Below are positions 24,080 through 35,385 of a DNA stretch of 64,000 bases, piece after piece. Made by a program: the position numbers and the translations under genes. The notes below the pieces were generated by a model that had not been told where the DNA came from, did no database searches, and worked only from the letters and a program-made list of their open reading frames with translations. How positions within the stretch are numbered: the stretch's first letter is position 1; every line of letters starts with the position of its first letter. The DNA comes from Carposina sasakii. Lineage: Eukaryota > Arthropoda > Insecta > Lepidoptera > Carposinidae. The DNA lies in the NCBI GenBank assembly GCA_014607495.2, contig CP053155.1, forward strand, positions 11,098,001-11,162,000, given 5' to 3'.

Positions 24080-24216
24080 TATATAGGGTGTTTTTTCATT
24101 CAATTTTGAAAAATAAAAATGTGATTTCGAGTCTCAAATTTTGGAAATAGGTTCTCTATAGTGGGCTATTTGCATAGCTTTTCGCTTAACATGCCCTTTC
24201 TGTTACACCCTGTAGA
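24080..24216 (-). mobile_element. Short CAGGGTGT MITE copy
   Basis: Read on the minus strand it starts CTACAGGGTGTAACAGAAAG, continues with GAAAAGCTATGCAAATAGCC and ends in AAAACACCCTATA. It is close to the copy at 48945-49110 and a shorter relative of 12787-13062. Confidence 0.7.
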
Positions 24217-26550
24217 TGCAATTTAGAGCAAATTTGAGAAATAAATGCGCCACTTTCTATGGACGTACTACCTTCTTTGGCTAATTATAGAACCCCGATT
24301 GGTAAGCCCGAAACGTTCTATGGTCTTCTATACAACCAACTATTGTTAGTTGGGTATGCAGCTCATTACGAGTATGACGAAATACGAATTAGACGAATGT
24401 TAAATGCGTACGTAACGCATCTATTGAGAAAAAATTGGAAGCACACAATGCGTAGAATCTGATGATGTTTCGCTCATTCACACAAAAACGAATTTTGATG
24501 AAACTGGGCAGTTATAATAATTAGGTAAGGACATAGTACTATTTGCAAATTAACACAGGCTGTCTATAATAAGTATTGACGCGGGCCAAGTCGCGGGCAT
24601 CCGCGGTTGTAACTAATAGGTAGGTTGGTACTTACACGGTTGGCATATTACTATACTACTCTCCAAATGGACGTAGGTACTATAATTTGGTGCAGCTACT
24701 CCAAGTAAGCAATTATGGCTTGTTTTGAAATCAAGAAGTGCATAGCTGTCCATTATAATACAAAACTTATTCACTCGATTCACAGAGCGCGACGTCTAAC
24801 GCACTCGAACACGGGACATTGACCGATTCAACTTTATAGGCGATTTATGACACTTGACTGTGCAGATGTTTTATTGTGCCAAGAGTCAAGATGTCTTGCT
24901 AACCTAAGACCTTTATTTCCTGTGTTGGATGGTGCGTGTTGGTTACTTGAAAGCTGTGTTTTGGTTGTTTTGTTATTACTAGGCCCAATAACGTAATACG
25001 TTCATGACTAGACCTTACAATAGGATACTTTTTGTTTTAAAATTACTTATGACAATTACGCAACATTGAAATAACGAATAAGGAAAGGTTGTTTTGTTAT
25101 TCAATGAGGTAACTTACTCATATATTTCTTTGCTCTCTTTTATATGCAGCATGCATGGACGTTGCTCGTTGACTCAACGGACTCGTGGCTATCTTTTTTT
25201 AGTCTCGAGCCTGTATTAGTCACCGTTATCAAATATTTCGTAGAATAAACACCATAGGTTATATGAATAATTCAAATAGTGCAACTGATATCACATCATT
25301 GTTGAATTAATTTTTTTTTATTTTTTTATTTTATTTGGGATAACAACAGTCATATTACATTTGGTTACAATAGTATGTGCTATTTGTAAGGCCAATTATA
25401 GCTATCCGCGTAGTTTCTAGGTAAAATTTTGCAAACAAACATGCATAGAAAAATTAATATCTACTTAAGATAAGAACACAGCTGTCCCATCATTGTATAG
25501 GTACAGGCAGGTACCTAAATGTATTAGATTTAAGTCATTTATTAAAAGTAACTAGTAACTTTATTGGTACAGCTGTTTTCGGTGACTGGGCAGATGATTA
25601 AAAACGTTATTTAATTTAATAAGGCACTGTGCATTTTAATTAATTAATTGTTCATGACTAACTATAATACTTATAACATCCCGTAAAAATGACAATGCAC
25701 AAAAATATTCATAGTTGCTTCTAAGATTACGTAACCTATTTGCATTGTGTAATTTATTTATGGCAATATAGATGGTAAAAATAAAAAAAGAAGAAGCTAA
25801 AATAACATACAATCTTTAGAGGTAGTTATGTAGTTCCAATTCAATTACGCACACAAACCTAGGTTCATTAGAATAGAACACAATATTACGATAGACATGA
25901 GTAACACGTTACGTTATTGATTCCATAAATTAAATTTCCATAAAAGTCACCTGCCCTAAAATTTAATAAACTTCTAAACACAAAGTATCATGTCAGCGTA
26001 TGTATTATTTTTTAAACATCAATAATGAGGGTAACAGAAAATAAGTTTGACTACAACACATCAACATTGCGAATTATTTACTTATACAAAACAAAACTGT
26101 GAGCAGATGATGCGTGTTGGTAAGTAACCGTGACCAATGACTGTGTTTGGTAGAAATGTAAGTATTAATAATTATTATTTTAAATACAACCCAACAAGAA
26201 AAAGGATCTTTATACTAAACAATATATATGATATGAAGAAATTTATGAAAGGTTAAATTATCCCCTATTTAGAAATATACTGTCAAATCAGTTAAAAATA
26301 ACTTGTCCTGCTGACTGACAAATAAATTCATCAAAGCCAAGATAAAACTATTGAAGCTGGAAACGTGATATTGCACTGTGCGTGGCTTTCTTTTGTGACG
26401 TAAAGGTTTACTAAGAAGGTTTTCCCGAAATTCCCACGGGAACGGGAAGTTTACGTGGAGGAAGTCGTTGATGAACGCTAGTATTTAATGTATAAGATTT
26501 AACAATGTTTTTGTTAAATTACTTAAATACCTACCTACATATTACTTCCT
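24217..26550. other. AT-rich region without recognised gene
   Basis: Contains a GCGGGCCAAGTCGCGGGCAT motif at about 24583, the tail of a short lepidopteran repeat, and a T-rich run at 25310-25340 that may be a retroposon tail. No gene recognised; the 67-codon frame at 24259 has no familiar motif. Confidence 0.45.
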
Positions 26551-26557
26551 AGCGGCC

Positions 26558-26765
26558 GCCCACAACTTCATCCGCGTGAGGGGGGCATTGCATCCGTGCG
26601 AAGTCTGGGCGGGTTGCTATATAGCCTATAGCCTTCCTTGATAAATGGGCTATCTAAAACTAAAATAATTTTTCAAATCTGACCAGTAGTTCCTTAGTTA
26701 GAGATTAGCACGTTCAAACAAACTCTTCAGCTTTAGGTATAATATTAATAGTATATAGGTAGATG
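26558..26765 (-). repeat. Lepidopteran SINE-like repeat, copy 1
   Basis: GCCGCCCACAACTTCATCCG then GTGAGGGGGGCATT, GTGCGAAGTCTGGGCGGGTT and AGCCTTCCTTGATAAATGG form a block that recurs at 28799-29010. It ends near AACTCTTCAGCTTT...TATAATATTAATAGTATA. The orientation given follows the GCGGACGAAGT block being read on the minus strand. Confidence 0.7.
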
Positions 26766-26824
26766 TGTACATAGTACATTATCAACCCACGTTATCCTGA
26801 AGTCCTGTCTCTAACTTCTTAACC

Positions 26825-27004
26825 CACCCCCTTATTACCTAACTAGCTAAAGCAAAGCGATAGCGAAAATTGTACAAAAATCACTGATTGCTTGTCAAAT
26901 TCGTATTACGTAAAATGAATTTCAAAGGAACTTTGACATTTCTAGGCGAATATTGTACAATTTTCGCTATCGCTTTGCTTCGGCTTTTACGTAATTAGGG
27001 GGCT
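26825..27004. mobile_element. Palindromic MITE, copy 2
   Basis: Same element as 20421-20615. Here the arms AAGCAAAGCGATAGCGAAAA and its complement near 26958-26985 are perfect over more than 25 bp, and the ends CCCCCTTATTACCTAA and TACGTAATTAGGGGG are inverted. Confidence 0.78.
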
Positions 27005-27005
27005 G

Positions 27006-28231
27006 ACTGACTCTTACTCTGCTATATCCTGTCAGCTCCTGCTGAACTCGTCTAATATTCGCCTGTGTTCCCAAATATGGTAAAGCCAAAACTGCAGGAT
27101 TAAGAAGATCTCAGATATGTTTAAGTAACATAGGGGAACCAGATTTAAAATATCAGTGTGTCAAGTTGCCTAACTCCTGAGAGTAAGCCTCTGAGTTCTT
27201 GTTCCTGAGTGGCTATTTTACGACATGCATTGGGTTAACTTATTAATTTAAATTATTATTTTTAATAAGAGCAACTTAACGAATCTTCCATTAACTAGCT
27301 CTAATCTTTTCCTATTTCCTTTTACAATCCTTTTCTAATAATTACAACTGGTAAATGGGCATCGAACAATCGGATCAAAGGCCGCTGACCCGTCTGAGGT
27401 TCTATTGAATCGTTGTGTTCATTAATATTTATGGGCCCTCTTCCTAGCTTCGGGGAAACAGGCACCTCTATATCCGTTACGGCTTGTGGTGTGCGGTTAC
27501 ACTGCGTTTTGAGCTATGAAATTCTCTCACATGGACGCTAGCGTGGCGCTAGTGGCATTGGAGAATTGACGCTGTTTCATTTAGTTCAATAAAAATCCGA
27601 GCGACTTCTTTATTGGAAATTACATTAATGTTTGGACCATAATATTTAACGAACTGATCATTTTTGTAGGCCTGTGACTTAACAGCGTAATTTAGGCTAC
27701 GTTCATTTCCTGTGATTTGTTTTAATTGGTAACTAGTTATCTAACTAAACTTTGTAGGCTAAGATCTGTAGTTACTTCCCGAAAGAAAGACCAAATGCCT
27801 CAATTAATATTATCATCGCCGAAAAAAATATTCAATGAACGTTAGATATCTAAAAATGTCTTGGGTAATATTTTAATACTGTTCAATAACTACATATAAA
27901 CATACAAATTAATTACGACATTCAAAAGCATGGGTAACTAGGTACTTAACTATACGATACTAGAATCGAAAGTAGTTTCAATGCGAGATAGTTTTTTCAC
28001 TAACTTTTGATTGTTCCCAATAGTAAATACTTTCACTACCATGCCGCCCACTAGCGAGATTAAAGTAATGGATAACTGAATTTATATTCCTGCGCCACAA
28101 TGGTCCAGAATTGTTTCATCTCGTGGCAGTCACTCCCCATTTCCTGTCTCCAGTGCGGCATCAATTTTGTATGGAAATCGGGAAGCTGTGACGCCACCTA
28201 AAGTGCTTTGTAGTGTACCAGTGTTCCCAGA
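27006..28231. other. AT-rich region without recognised gene
   Basis: No coding motif, RNA gene or bounded repeat recognised. Confidence 0.45.
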
Positions 28232-28299
28232 TCAATAGATGATATTTTCAACTATCCTGGACCTAAATGTATACAATAATGATTCATGGGAGCCTAAAA

Positions 28300-28490
28300 T
28301 GTAAAATAATATTTTAATAAAAACATATCTAAAATAATATTTTATATGATTATTACTATTAACAATATATTCATTTTCAAAGCAATCCATAAATATATCG
28401 GCTAAAAGAGGTGAAAGCGGAGAACCCATAGTAAGACCATCCTTTTGTATGTAATATGTACTATTATACATAGCAGAAACAATTCTGGCT
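28300..28490 (-). pseudogene. Penelope-like reverse transcriptase fragment
   Basis: The minus strand encodes Y-I-Q-K-D-G-L-T-M-G-S-P-L-S-P-L-L-A-D-I-F-M followed by a Phe-Glu-Asn segment and Y-Y-F-R-Y-V. The D-G-x-x-M-G-S-P-L-S-P-x-x-A-D/N-I-F-M motif just before R-Y-V-D-D is the signature of Penelope-like element RTs (motif B region). The frame breaks off right after R-Y-V, so the catalytic Asp pair is lost; upstream, a frameshift separates it from a T-R-L-C-M-S-Q-N-C-F segment that also fits the family. It is a small inactive scrap. Confidence 0.78.
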
Positions 28491-28798
28491 CATACAAAGT
28501 CTAGTTAAGGTAATAAGATTATCTGCCTCCATTGGATTTAGTTTAACTTATTCACACCAACTTTTAATATGGTTTTATTTAATAAAAAAGCGGGTGGGGC
28601 TGTGTCGGGGCACACGGCCGTTGGTTTTAACGTGAAACGTCTATGTTAGCGAATCGCTTTTAAAGTAAAAGATTGAAATGAAAACAAGATGGACGCTGTT
28701 TTAAGTATTTTAATAAAAAAAGAACAGGTACGTAATAGAAACATAAAATACATAGCAAATGTTTATATATTTATTGTCACTTTCTGGTTATTTTAAAT

Positions 28799-29010
28799 AG
28801 CAGCCGCCCACGACTTCGTCCGCGTGAGGGGGCGTTGTACCCGTGCGAAGCCGGGCAGGTTGTTGTATAGACTGTAGCCTTCCTTGGTAAATGGCCTATC
28901 TAACACTGAAAGAATTTTTCAAATCAGACCAGTAGTTCCTGAGATTAGCGCGTTCAAACAAACAAACAAACAAACTCTTCAGCTTTATAATATTAGTATA
29001 GATATAAATA
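28799..29010 (-). repeat. Lepidopteran SINE-like repeat, copy 2
   Basis: Better preserved relative of 26558-26765: GCCGCCCACGACTTCGTCCG then CGTGAGGGGGCGTTG, AGCCGGGCAGGTTG, and a (CAAA)n stretch before CTCTTCAGCTTTATAATATT. No ORF. Confidence 0.72.
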
Positions 29011-29700
29011 CTGTCCAAATTACACTTATTTTTGTATAAATCAATCGGTTCAAATAAACTTGACAAACACACGAAAGAATCACCACGCTATAAAGTCGGA
29101 GTCACGAGTTACACTGAATAGAAACAAGCGCGAGCGCCGGTTTCGCACAGTTATCGCAGTATCCCTCCCCCGCCCCCCCGCTTGACCCCGACACGAACTC
29201 AATGTCATAACAGCGAGCTGACTATATAAGTGAAATATTTACACCACATTTTTGTTTCTAAGACCAATAGTTTTTTAATTATTAAGGTACGATGATATAG
29301 ACCTTTTCGTTACGGTCCAGTTTTTAAACCTGGTACCCGTATGTGTCGGCGCGATTTTAAAGACGTTTCACGTCAAAAAACGCTCCGTTGAAAATATGGA
29401 TATTCATAAAGAAAAATAGAAGTGTTGTTTTATTACGTCTCGGGTCGCAAGTTCCAATACAGCTAAATAAATATATACGAGTACACCAGATCTACAAATA
29501 ACTAACTAACTTTTGTAGTCAATTCCCAACCTTCGTACGTTGTCAGCATAATTATTTATACTTTTGTAAGTAGTTACATAGGTATGTGCTTTTAATATTC
29601 CCAAGAATTGCGAAGTTAATTTAAGACAAAAATGTCTGCTTATTGCAAAGTTGCCCTTCCTTTCTTGTAAAACTTGGTATTTAGTTAATTGTTAATTAGT
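29011..29700. other. Unannotated region with a GC-rich spot
   Basis: 29120-29210 is GC-rich (CCTCCCCCGCCCCCCCGC). Inverted GTGAAACGTCT motifs at about 28636 and 29361 hint at an old TIR element around it, but no target duplication or frame supports this. Confidence 0.3.
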
Positions 29701-29701
29701 T

Positions 29702-29764
29702 TGTTATCAGATCCGATGGTCAGTGGAGGGTGTAGGGCCCGGTGGTGGGCGCACCCATAGTGAA
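29702..29764 (-). repeat. Foldback-element arm fragment
   Basis: GATCCGATGGTCAGTGGAGG then TGTAGGGCCCGGTGGTGGGC and GCACCCATAGTGAA equals one arm of the palindrome at 49608-49840. Other fragments lie at 35820-35953 and 58915-58960. Confidence 0.8.
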
Positions 29765-30140
29765 GTGTCAAATGATTTATGACCATAATTGTCACTTTTC
29801 TACCATTTTCACAAGTCTTTTCCAGACCTAGTCATATATTTCCAAGTTTAAGACCAGTGACGTGGTTCATTTCATCTCTATCTAAGACATATACGATCAA
29901 TTGTTTTCTATTTGCTTGGCGCTATCGATGTTTATACATAATCTTAAAAAGTGAAAACGTAACATATGTGTAAGAAAGCTGATTGAACCATTGAGAAATC
30001 AATTTCAATGTCAGCAGGCTGTCATTCAGAGAGATGTCAAGGTTTCCAATGATATGCTGTCAGATAATTTAGCACATGCCATTAACTAGTATGCAATGGG
30101 TTTGGATGTAGGTCACAGTCAAGATAATGATAAAGAAAAG

Positions 30141-30550
30141 AATTAAAAAATCCAAAAACCCTACTGCTTTAAAAAGAACCAAATAATAAAAAAAAAACTG
30201 AAAAGGAAAAGAACAAGCACTTAGATGTCCGGTGGTCTAGAATTCTATAATATTATTATGGAATGAATACTATCGAAGAACATAAAATATTTTCTAATGA
30301 TCGTAACATAACAACTGAACAGCCAGGATCCATTGAAATATTAGCTTGGCTATCGGATAATGGATCCCGACTGTTCAGTTGTTATGTTACGATCATTAGA
30401 AAATATTTTATGTTCTTCGATAGTATTCATTCCATAATAATATTATAGAATTCTAGACCACCGGACATCTAAGTGCTTTTTTTTCTTTTCCAGTTTTTTA
30501 TTATTATTTGGTTCTGTTTTAAGCAGTCGGGTTTTAGGATTTTTTAAATT
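30141..30550. mobile_element. 410-bp foldback hairpin element
   Basis: Left arm 30141-30334 and right arm 30359-30550 are inverted copies around a 24-base loop. The inner 106 bases of each arm (30217-30322 and 30371-30476) match perfectly, while the outer parts differ by a few bases in A/T runs. TTAA occurs at both edges (30143-30146 and 30544-30547), which could be a target duplication but is also part of the symmetric T/A sequence. No credible ORF: the 61-codon frame is a by-product of the symmetry. Transcribed across, it would fold into a long dsRNA. Confidence 0.85.
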
Positions 30551-30824
30551 ATGTTTTTTTATTTTATACTTTTATGTTATGAGTACCTAGCTACTGATAG
30601 GTACGCTTTAAGAAACATGCTCAACATGCTCGGCAGCAAGAAGTTTTCGTCTTGCTGCTGTCTATAAACTTATATGTGAGAATGGTTGTTACGCAACTTT
30701 AAATCGATATAGATCCTAAACGGTTGGACGAATCGAAAAATGTTGAGAGAAACTTAAAAATGATTTTCAAATACCTATTCAACGATACCCCACTCGATAT
30801 AGTTTGTCGACTTTAATTTTTTTC

Positions 30825-32386
30825 CTGTTAGATTAGGCAAAGACCCAAGAGCCAAGCTCACCCGACACTATACTGAAGACATCCCGGATATCAGCCTGTA
30901 CGAGATTAGGACTGCCCTTAAACAACTCAAAAACAACAAGGCGCCGGGCGACGATGGAATTACAACAGAGCTTCTAAGAGCGGGTGGAACTCCGGTACTG
31001 AAGGTCCTCCAAAGGCTCTTCAATTCCGTCCTGCTCGAAGGGGTAACGCCGGAAGCATGGAACAGAAGTGTGGTGGTGCTGTTCTTTAAAAAAGGCGATA
31101 AAGCCTTGCTGAAGAACTATAGACCCATCTCGCTTCTGAGCCATGTCTACAAGTTGTTTTCAAGGGTAATCACGAATCGTCTTGCTCGCAGGTTTGATGA
31201 CTTCCAGCCTCCCGAACAAGCCGGTTTCCGAAAAGGGTTTAGTACCATAGATCATATCCACACGCTACGGCAGATTATACAAAAAACGGAAGAGTATAAT
31301 CGGCCACTATGCCTAGCGTTCGTGGACTATGAGAAGGCCTTTGATTCGATCGAGACATGGGCAGTGTTGCGGTCTCTCCAGCGGTGCCATATTGACCATC
31401 GATATATCGAAGTGCTGAAGTGTTTATACAGCAATGCCACCATGTCGGTACGAGTACAGGAGCACTGAGACGATTTCTTTGCAGAGGGGAGTGAGACAAG
31501 GAGATGTTATTTCTCCGAAGCTCTTCACCAATGCAGTGGAAGACGCCTTTAAGCTTCTCGAATGGAAAGGACTCGGCATCAATATCAATGGCGAATACAT
31601 CACTCACCTTCGGTTCGCAGACGACATCGTGGTCATGGCAGAATCGCTAAAGGATCTAAGCACAATGCTCGATGGCCTCAATCGAGTCTCCCAACAGGTG
31701 GGCCTGAAGATGAACATGGACAAGACGAAGATCATGTCGAACGTCCATGTGCCGCCCACTCCTGTACTGGTTGGGAGCTCGATGCTTGAAGTTGTTGACG
31801 AGTATGTTTACCTGGGACAGACGGTCAAACTAGGTAAGTCCAACTTTGAGAAGGAGGTAACTCGGCGAATCCAACTCGGCTGGGCAGCGTTCGGGAAACT
31901 ACGAAGCTTATTTGTGTCCAAGATACCCCAGTCCTTAAAGACGAAGGTATTCAACCAGTGCGTGCTGCCGGTGATGACCTACGGTGCCGAGACGTGGTCT
32001 CTAACTATGTGCCTCATAAAAAAGCTCAGGATCGCACAGCGAGCGATGGAGAGAGCTATGCTTGGGATCTCTCTGCGTGATCGAATCAGAAATGAGGAGA
32101 TCCGCAGACGTACAAAGATCACCGACATAGCTGAACGGTCCAGCAAGCTGAAGTGGCAATGGGCAGGGCACATAGCTCGAAGAACTGATGGCCGATGGAG
32201 TCGGAAAGTTCTAGAGTGGATACCACGTATCGGCAAGCGCAGCGTGGGAAGGCCACCCGCGAGGTGGACGGATGACCTGGCCAAGGTTGCGGGCGTCGGT
32301 TGGATGCAGGCTGCTTCCGACCGGTCGGAGTGGAGGTTGTTGGGGGAGGCCTATGTCCAACGGTGGACTTCTCAGGGCTGTAAATG
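30825..32386 (+). mobile_element. 5'-truncated RTE-clade LINE with 10-bp target duplication
   Basis: The 10-mer AATTTTTTTC lies directly before (30815-30824) and after (32387-32396) the element, fixing both ends. The insert is open in the ORF2 frame from its first bases, which shows simple 5' truncation. It ends CTGTAAATG, like the 177-bp copy at 10121. Apurinic endonuclease and the start of RT are missing, so it could not move itself. Confidence 0.93.
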
Positions 32387-32387
32387 A
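30827..32387 (+). pseudogene. RTE ORF2 reverse transcriptase, one frameshift
   Basis: The first frame (30827-31468) covers the RT fingers and palm: N-K-A-P-G-D-D-G-I, F-K-K-G-D-K then N-Y-R-P-I-S-L-L, Q-A-G-F-R-K-G, and F-V-D-Y-E-K-A-F-D (first catalytic Asp region). A frameshift at about 31450-31470, best explained by loss of two bases or gain of one, moves the frame to the one used from 31434 on. That second frame has the G-V-R-Q-G-D-x-I-S-P-K-L-F motif, the catalytic F-A-D-D-I-V motif (about 31615), and a C-terminal domain with G-A-E-T-W, W-x-G-H-I-A-R and G-R-P-P-x-R-W, ending W-T-S-Q-G-C-K and TGA. Motif order and the short tail identify the RTE clade. Apart from the one shift, it is well preserved, so the insertion is fairly young. 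Confidence 0.92.
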
Positions 32388-32809
32388 ATTTTTTTCATTT
32401 TTACAAAATGGCGTCCAGTAATCGCCATATTGGATTTTCACTAACGTCATGTCTTTAGTGACACTCGCCGGACTAAGAGGAATCGATTGACGTATGAATC
32501 ATAAAAATCGGCCGAGGCGTGTGTTCTGTGTAGTGCTTCAAAGGAACATACAAACATACAACAATACATATGCTGTTAAACACAATACCACTCCTTTGCG
32601 TCGCGCAGGCGGGTAAAAAGATAAGAATACTTGACTATCCTGGTGTTATTAATTTATTCTATAACGTGTACAATAAATATTCTTAAATTGACTATAACAA
32701 TTTACGTGAATATTATAATTTGCGAGATGACTGATAGTGTACGGATTAGCTCAATTAAGTATAATTTTGTTTTAATCACTTTTTTTTGTAAATTACTATG
32801 TCTATTTCA

Positions 32810-32925
32810 CTGTTTATCGGTTGTTTTCTTTTCTTTTTATTTTCTCCTAAACTTGACGGCACCTTGGTATCGCTGTAATGCCATCAAGTCCGTATAAATA
32901 TAAATAAAATAAATAAATAAATTAG
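32810..32925 (+). repeat. Retroposon 3' tail with (AAAT)n
   Basis: GACGGCACCTTGGTATCGCT then GTAATGCCATCAAGTCCGTA and an (AAAT)n tail ending near 32922. This looks like the end of a LINE or SINE; the 5' part is not recognised. Confidence 0.4.
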
Positions 32926-32929
32926 CGCA

Positions 32930-33893
32930 ATTCTGATGTCAAACGACGTTGTTGATTAGATAAGGCTTGCAGCTAATTATGTAGGTATTGTACCTTGGTT
33001 GGGTTTCTCGTTCCTACATTTAGCATCACCGTCCATTCAATTTTATTTGACTGCTTAACTTCTGTTAGAATAATCTAACAACAAAGTAAGACAATCTGGA
33101 TAGCAAAGCACAGGTGTGATGATGAAAAAAAACAGTAAGTAAGTACAGTAAAACTTAACTCTTCGGACATTGAAACCAAAGTAGTTATGGTAAATAATGA
33201 TTAGTAATTGACAGACAGACGTGTAAACAGATGTGGATAAATAAATTTAACTGCCGTAATTACGATAATTTCAGTCGTGACTGTTCGTGGTGATGTTTAA
33301 AACAGGAAAGATTAAATATTTTTCCTTGCAGTTGATGGAGGATATGATGGGTGATGCACGACGGCAGATTGTTCTGACTGCCGAAGTTTATAATATTTGC
33401 AGTTAATTTAACTGGCACTTTATGCTTTACAAATATTTTGCCTTCAATAGACCCAAATTTTATCAGATAAATGATTTTTTTTCAACTTTTTTTTCTTTGT
33501 TTTACCCACTTTATTTATACTTCCTAACAGGGTTATCAAGATAAATATTTTTTTGGATAATTATCTGATAATTATCGATAATTATCCTAGCTGATTTGCC
33601 ATTAAAATTTTCTTTATTTACATGGTAACTTATCCCAAAGAGGGTCTCAGTTTTTCGGCATTATTAATAATAACTGTGAGAAATATACAATTTAATCCTA
33701 AGTTTGTTTTATGGCGTCAAATAAAAGTAAGAAAGTATGTAAAGAAAAGAAATTAGCACTTCTCTCGTCAGCCAAATGTATTTTTTATGTGTAGAGCGTT
33801 TGGATACGTAAATAAACTTAGATTATTATAGTGTTTGATTTTTATAATTATCATGATAATTAATTATCTGTGATCACTTCGAACGCTGCTTCC
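32930..33893. other. AT-rich region without recognised gene
   Basis: No coding motif, RNA gene or bounded repeat recognised. A GATAATTATC-type palindrome cluster occurs at 33556-33590 and 33847-33870. Confidence 0.45.
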
Positions 33894-34326
33894 TAAAGGT
33901 GGGTTCCTACGGTCCGTGATATTGCGGACCGACGCGCACGAGCGCGCACCACGGACCGTGGGAAACAGAGCGTCCGTGGTAATGCAGACGCGTCCGTCTC
34001 GGTGCGTCTAGATCCGTGGTGATAAATGTAGGCGGACGCGGACCAGCCCGCACCGACACGCACCGTGGGATAGGGTCGTCCGTGGTAATTGCAGACACGT
34101 CCGTGGCGGTGCGCCCGATCCATGGCGAATGGATAGCTTCAGACGCGGTGCGCGCTCGTGCGTGCTCGTGCGGAGATGTCTGTAGGCGACCACATAAAAA
34201 CTGACGACCATGTCGACGGCTGCATGGATGCAATAGCGATTGTGGTAGTATAGTAGTCTAATGGCATTTTTGAATACACTCGCCCATGAATACACTTCTG
34301 ATTTTTTTTAACAGTAAGGTACCTAT

Positions 34327-34802
34327 ACAGGGTGTTTGTGACAGCCAGGCAAATATTGATATGGCGACTTCAGACCATGATTCTGAGGCGAAAACCACTG
34401 AAAATTTTCGCAGGAAATTTCGAAAATTTTCCGGCATTTTTTTCATTTATCCAGGAAAAAAATTGTGTAGCTCATTTATGTAGGCCTTGGATAATGACTT
34501 AAAAACAAAAATTTAACCTATGGATGATTTTCGAAAAGAAAGTCCCAAAAAGTTCAAAATACTAATGAACCCCATTGGATAGTCACAAGTGATATAAAAC
34601 GGCAATGTACTCGTATCACACAATAACCAAATAAGCTAATTTAAATAGTCGCAGGATCACCCGATACAATTCGCGCGGAAAGCAAACTTTGCGGATAATC
34701 AAATTAAAAATGCATTTCCTGGGAGTAATAACACTGTCGTCATAACAATGGTACTTGTTCACTGTTTCATTCAGTATTTGCCTGGCTGTCACACACACCT
34801 TG
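34327..34802. mobile_element. Nested MITE, ACAGGGTGTTTGTGACAGCC ends
   Basis: Left ACAGGGTGTTTGTGACAGCC then AGGCAAATA; right complement TATTTGCCTGGCTGTCACAC. About 29-bp TIR, 476 bp in all. Same nested element occurs in copies B (48080-48556) and C (50887-51317), at the same relative place, so it was already inside the carrier when the carrier spread. Confidence 0.8.
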
Positions 34803-34807
34803 TATGT

Positions 34808-35190
34808 CTACTGGGTGATTTTTGGTCGTCAACGTTCCCGAAAACTACGGAATCTCATCATCACGATGTTTTTTCTCCATGGAAGGCATACCTGGGAAGT
34901 GTCTGGTTTGCAAAATATTAGGGTCCAAAGTTGAGTAAATAGACTACGTTTTTCTGCATAAATGCACATTGACGCGTGTAGCAAGATTTTTTCACGAATT
35001 AATATTTATCTATGAAAAAACTAGTATAAACGCTGGGCACTATAAATTTCGCCCGATCAAGTAGTTAAAAAAAATCAAAAAAATTTACATTGTTTCCCAG
35101 TATTTTTCCGGCATAAACTTCACTTTATTTGATGTATAGAATACGTACCCTTCGTTAAGGGTGGTAACGAAAAAACACCTGTATATATAT
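34808..35190. mobile_element. Nested MITE with diverged TIR ending in ACAGGTGTTTTTTCGT
   Basis: The right end (complement: ACAGGTGTTTTTTCGTTACC, then CCCTTAACGAAGG) and the left end CTGGGTGATTTTTGGTCGTC are diverged inverted copies. The same sequence is the site into which the 4.0-kb transposon at 59997 inserted. Confidence 0.6.
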
Positions 35191-35194
35191 TTTT

Positions 35195-35385
35195 TTACGG
35201 TTAGGTTCGTTTAGTTAGACTCTAAACCTGTCCTTCCCAAAGTGGGCGATAACGCCCCCTCGTAGGTGAAATTTTTAAGGTGGAATAAAAATGGGGGGCG
35301 CTACTGATTTTCAATGTGGGCGTTAACCGAATTTAGTTTGCAAATCTCTACTCTAAATGAACCTAACCATACATTTTTTTCCTAA
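35195..35385. mobile_element. Nested short MITE with GGTTAGGTTCGTTTAG ends
   Basis: ACGGTTAGGTTCGTTTAG at the left and CTAAATGAACCTAACCAT at the right are inverted. The inside has CCCAAAGTGGGCGATAACGC, which resembles a hAT-type terminus. Copy C has it too (about 51708-51885), copy B lacks it. Confidence 0.6.

Noticed and set aside
28600..29400. TIR element with GTGAAACGTCT ends
   Set aside because: Only an 11-12 bp inverted match and no target duplication; not enough to call.
30263..30448. 61-codon frame across the hairpin loop
   Set aside because: It spans the centre of a perfect palindrome; the frame is a side effect of symmetry.
30141..30550. microRNA precursor
   Set aside because: Arms are far longer and far better matched than a pre-miRNA; a foldback element or long hairpin RNA is the better reading.
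33893..34295. Overlapping frames of 62-108 codons repeated at 47474-47921 and 50212-50671
   Set aside because: They repeat because the GC-rich transposon arm repeats. Several frames on both strands are open at once, as expected from GGAC/GTCCG low-complexity DNA, and none has a family motif.
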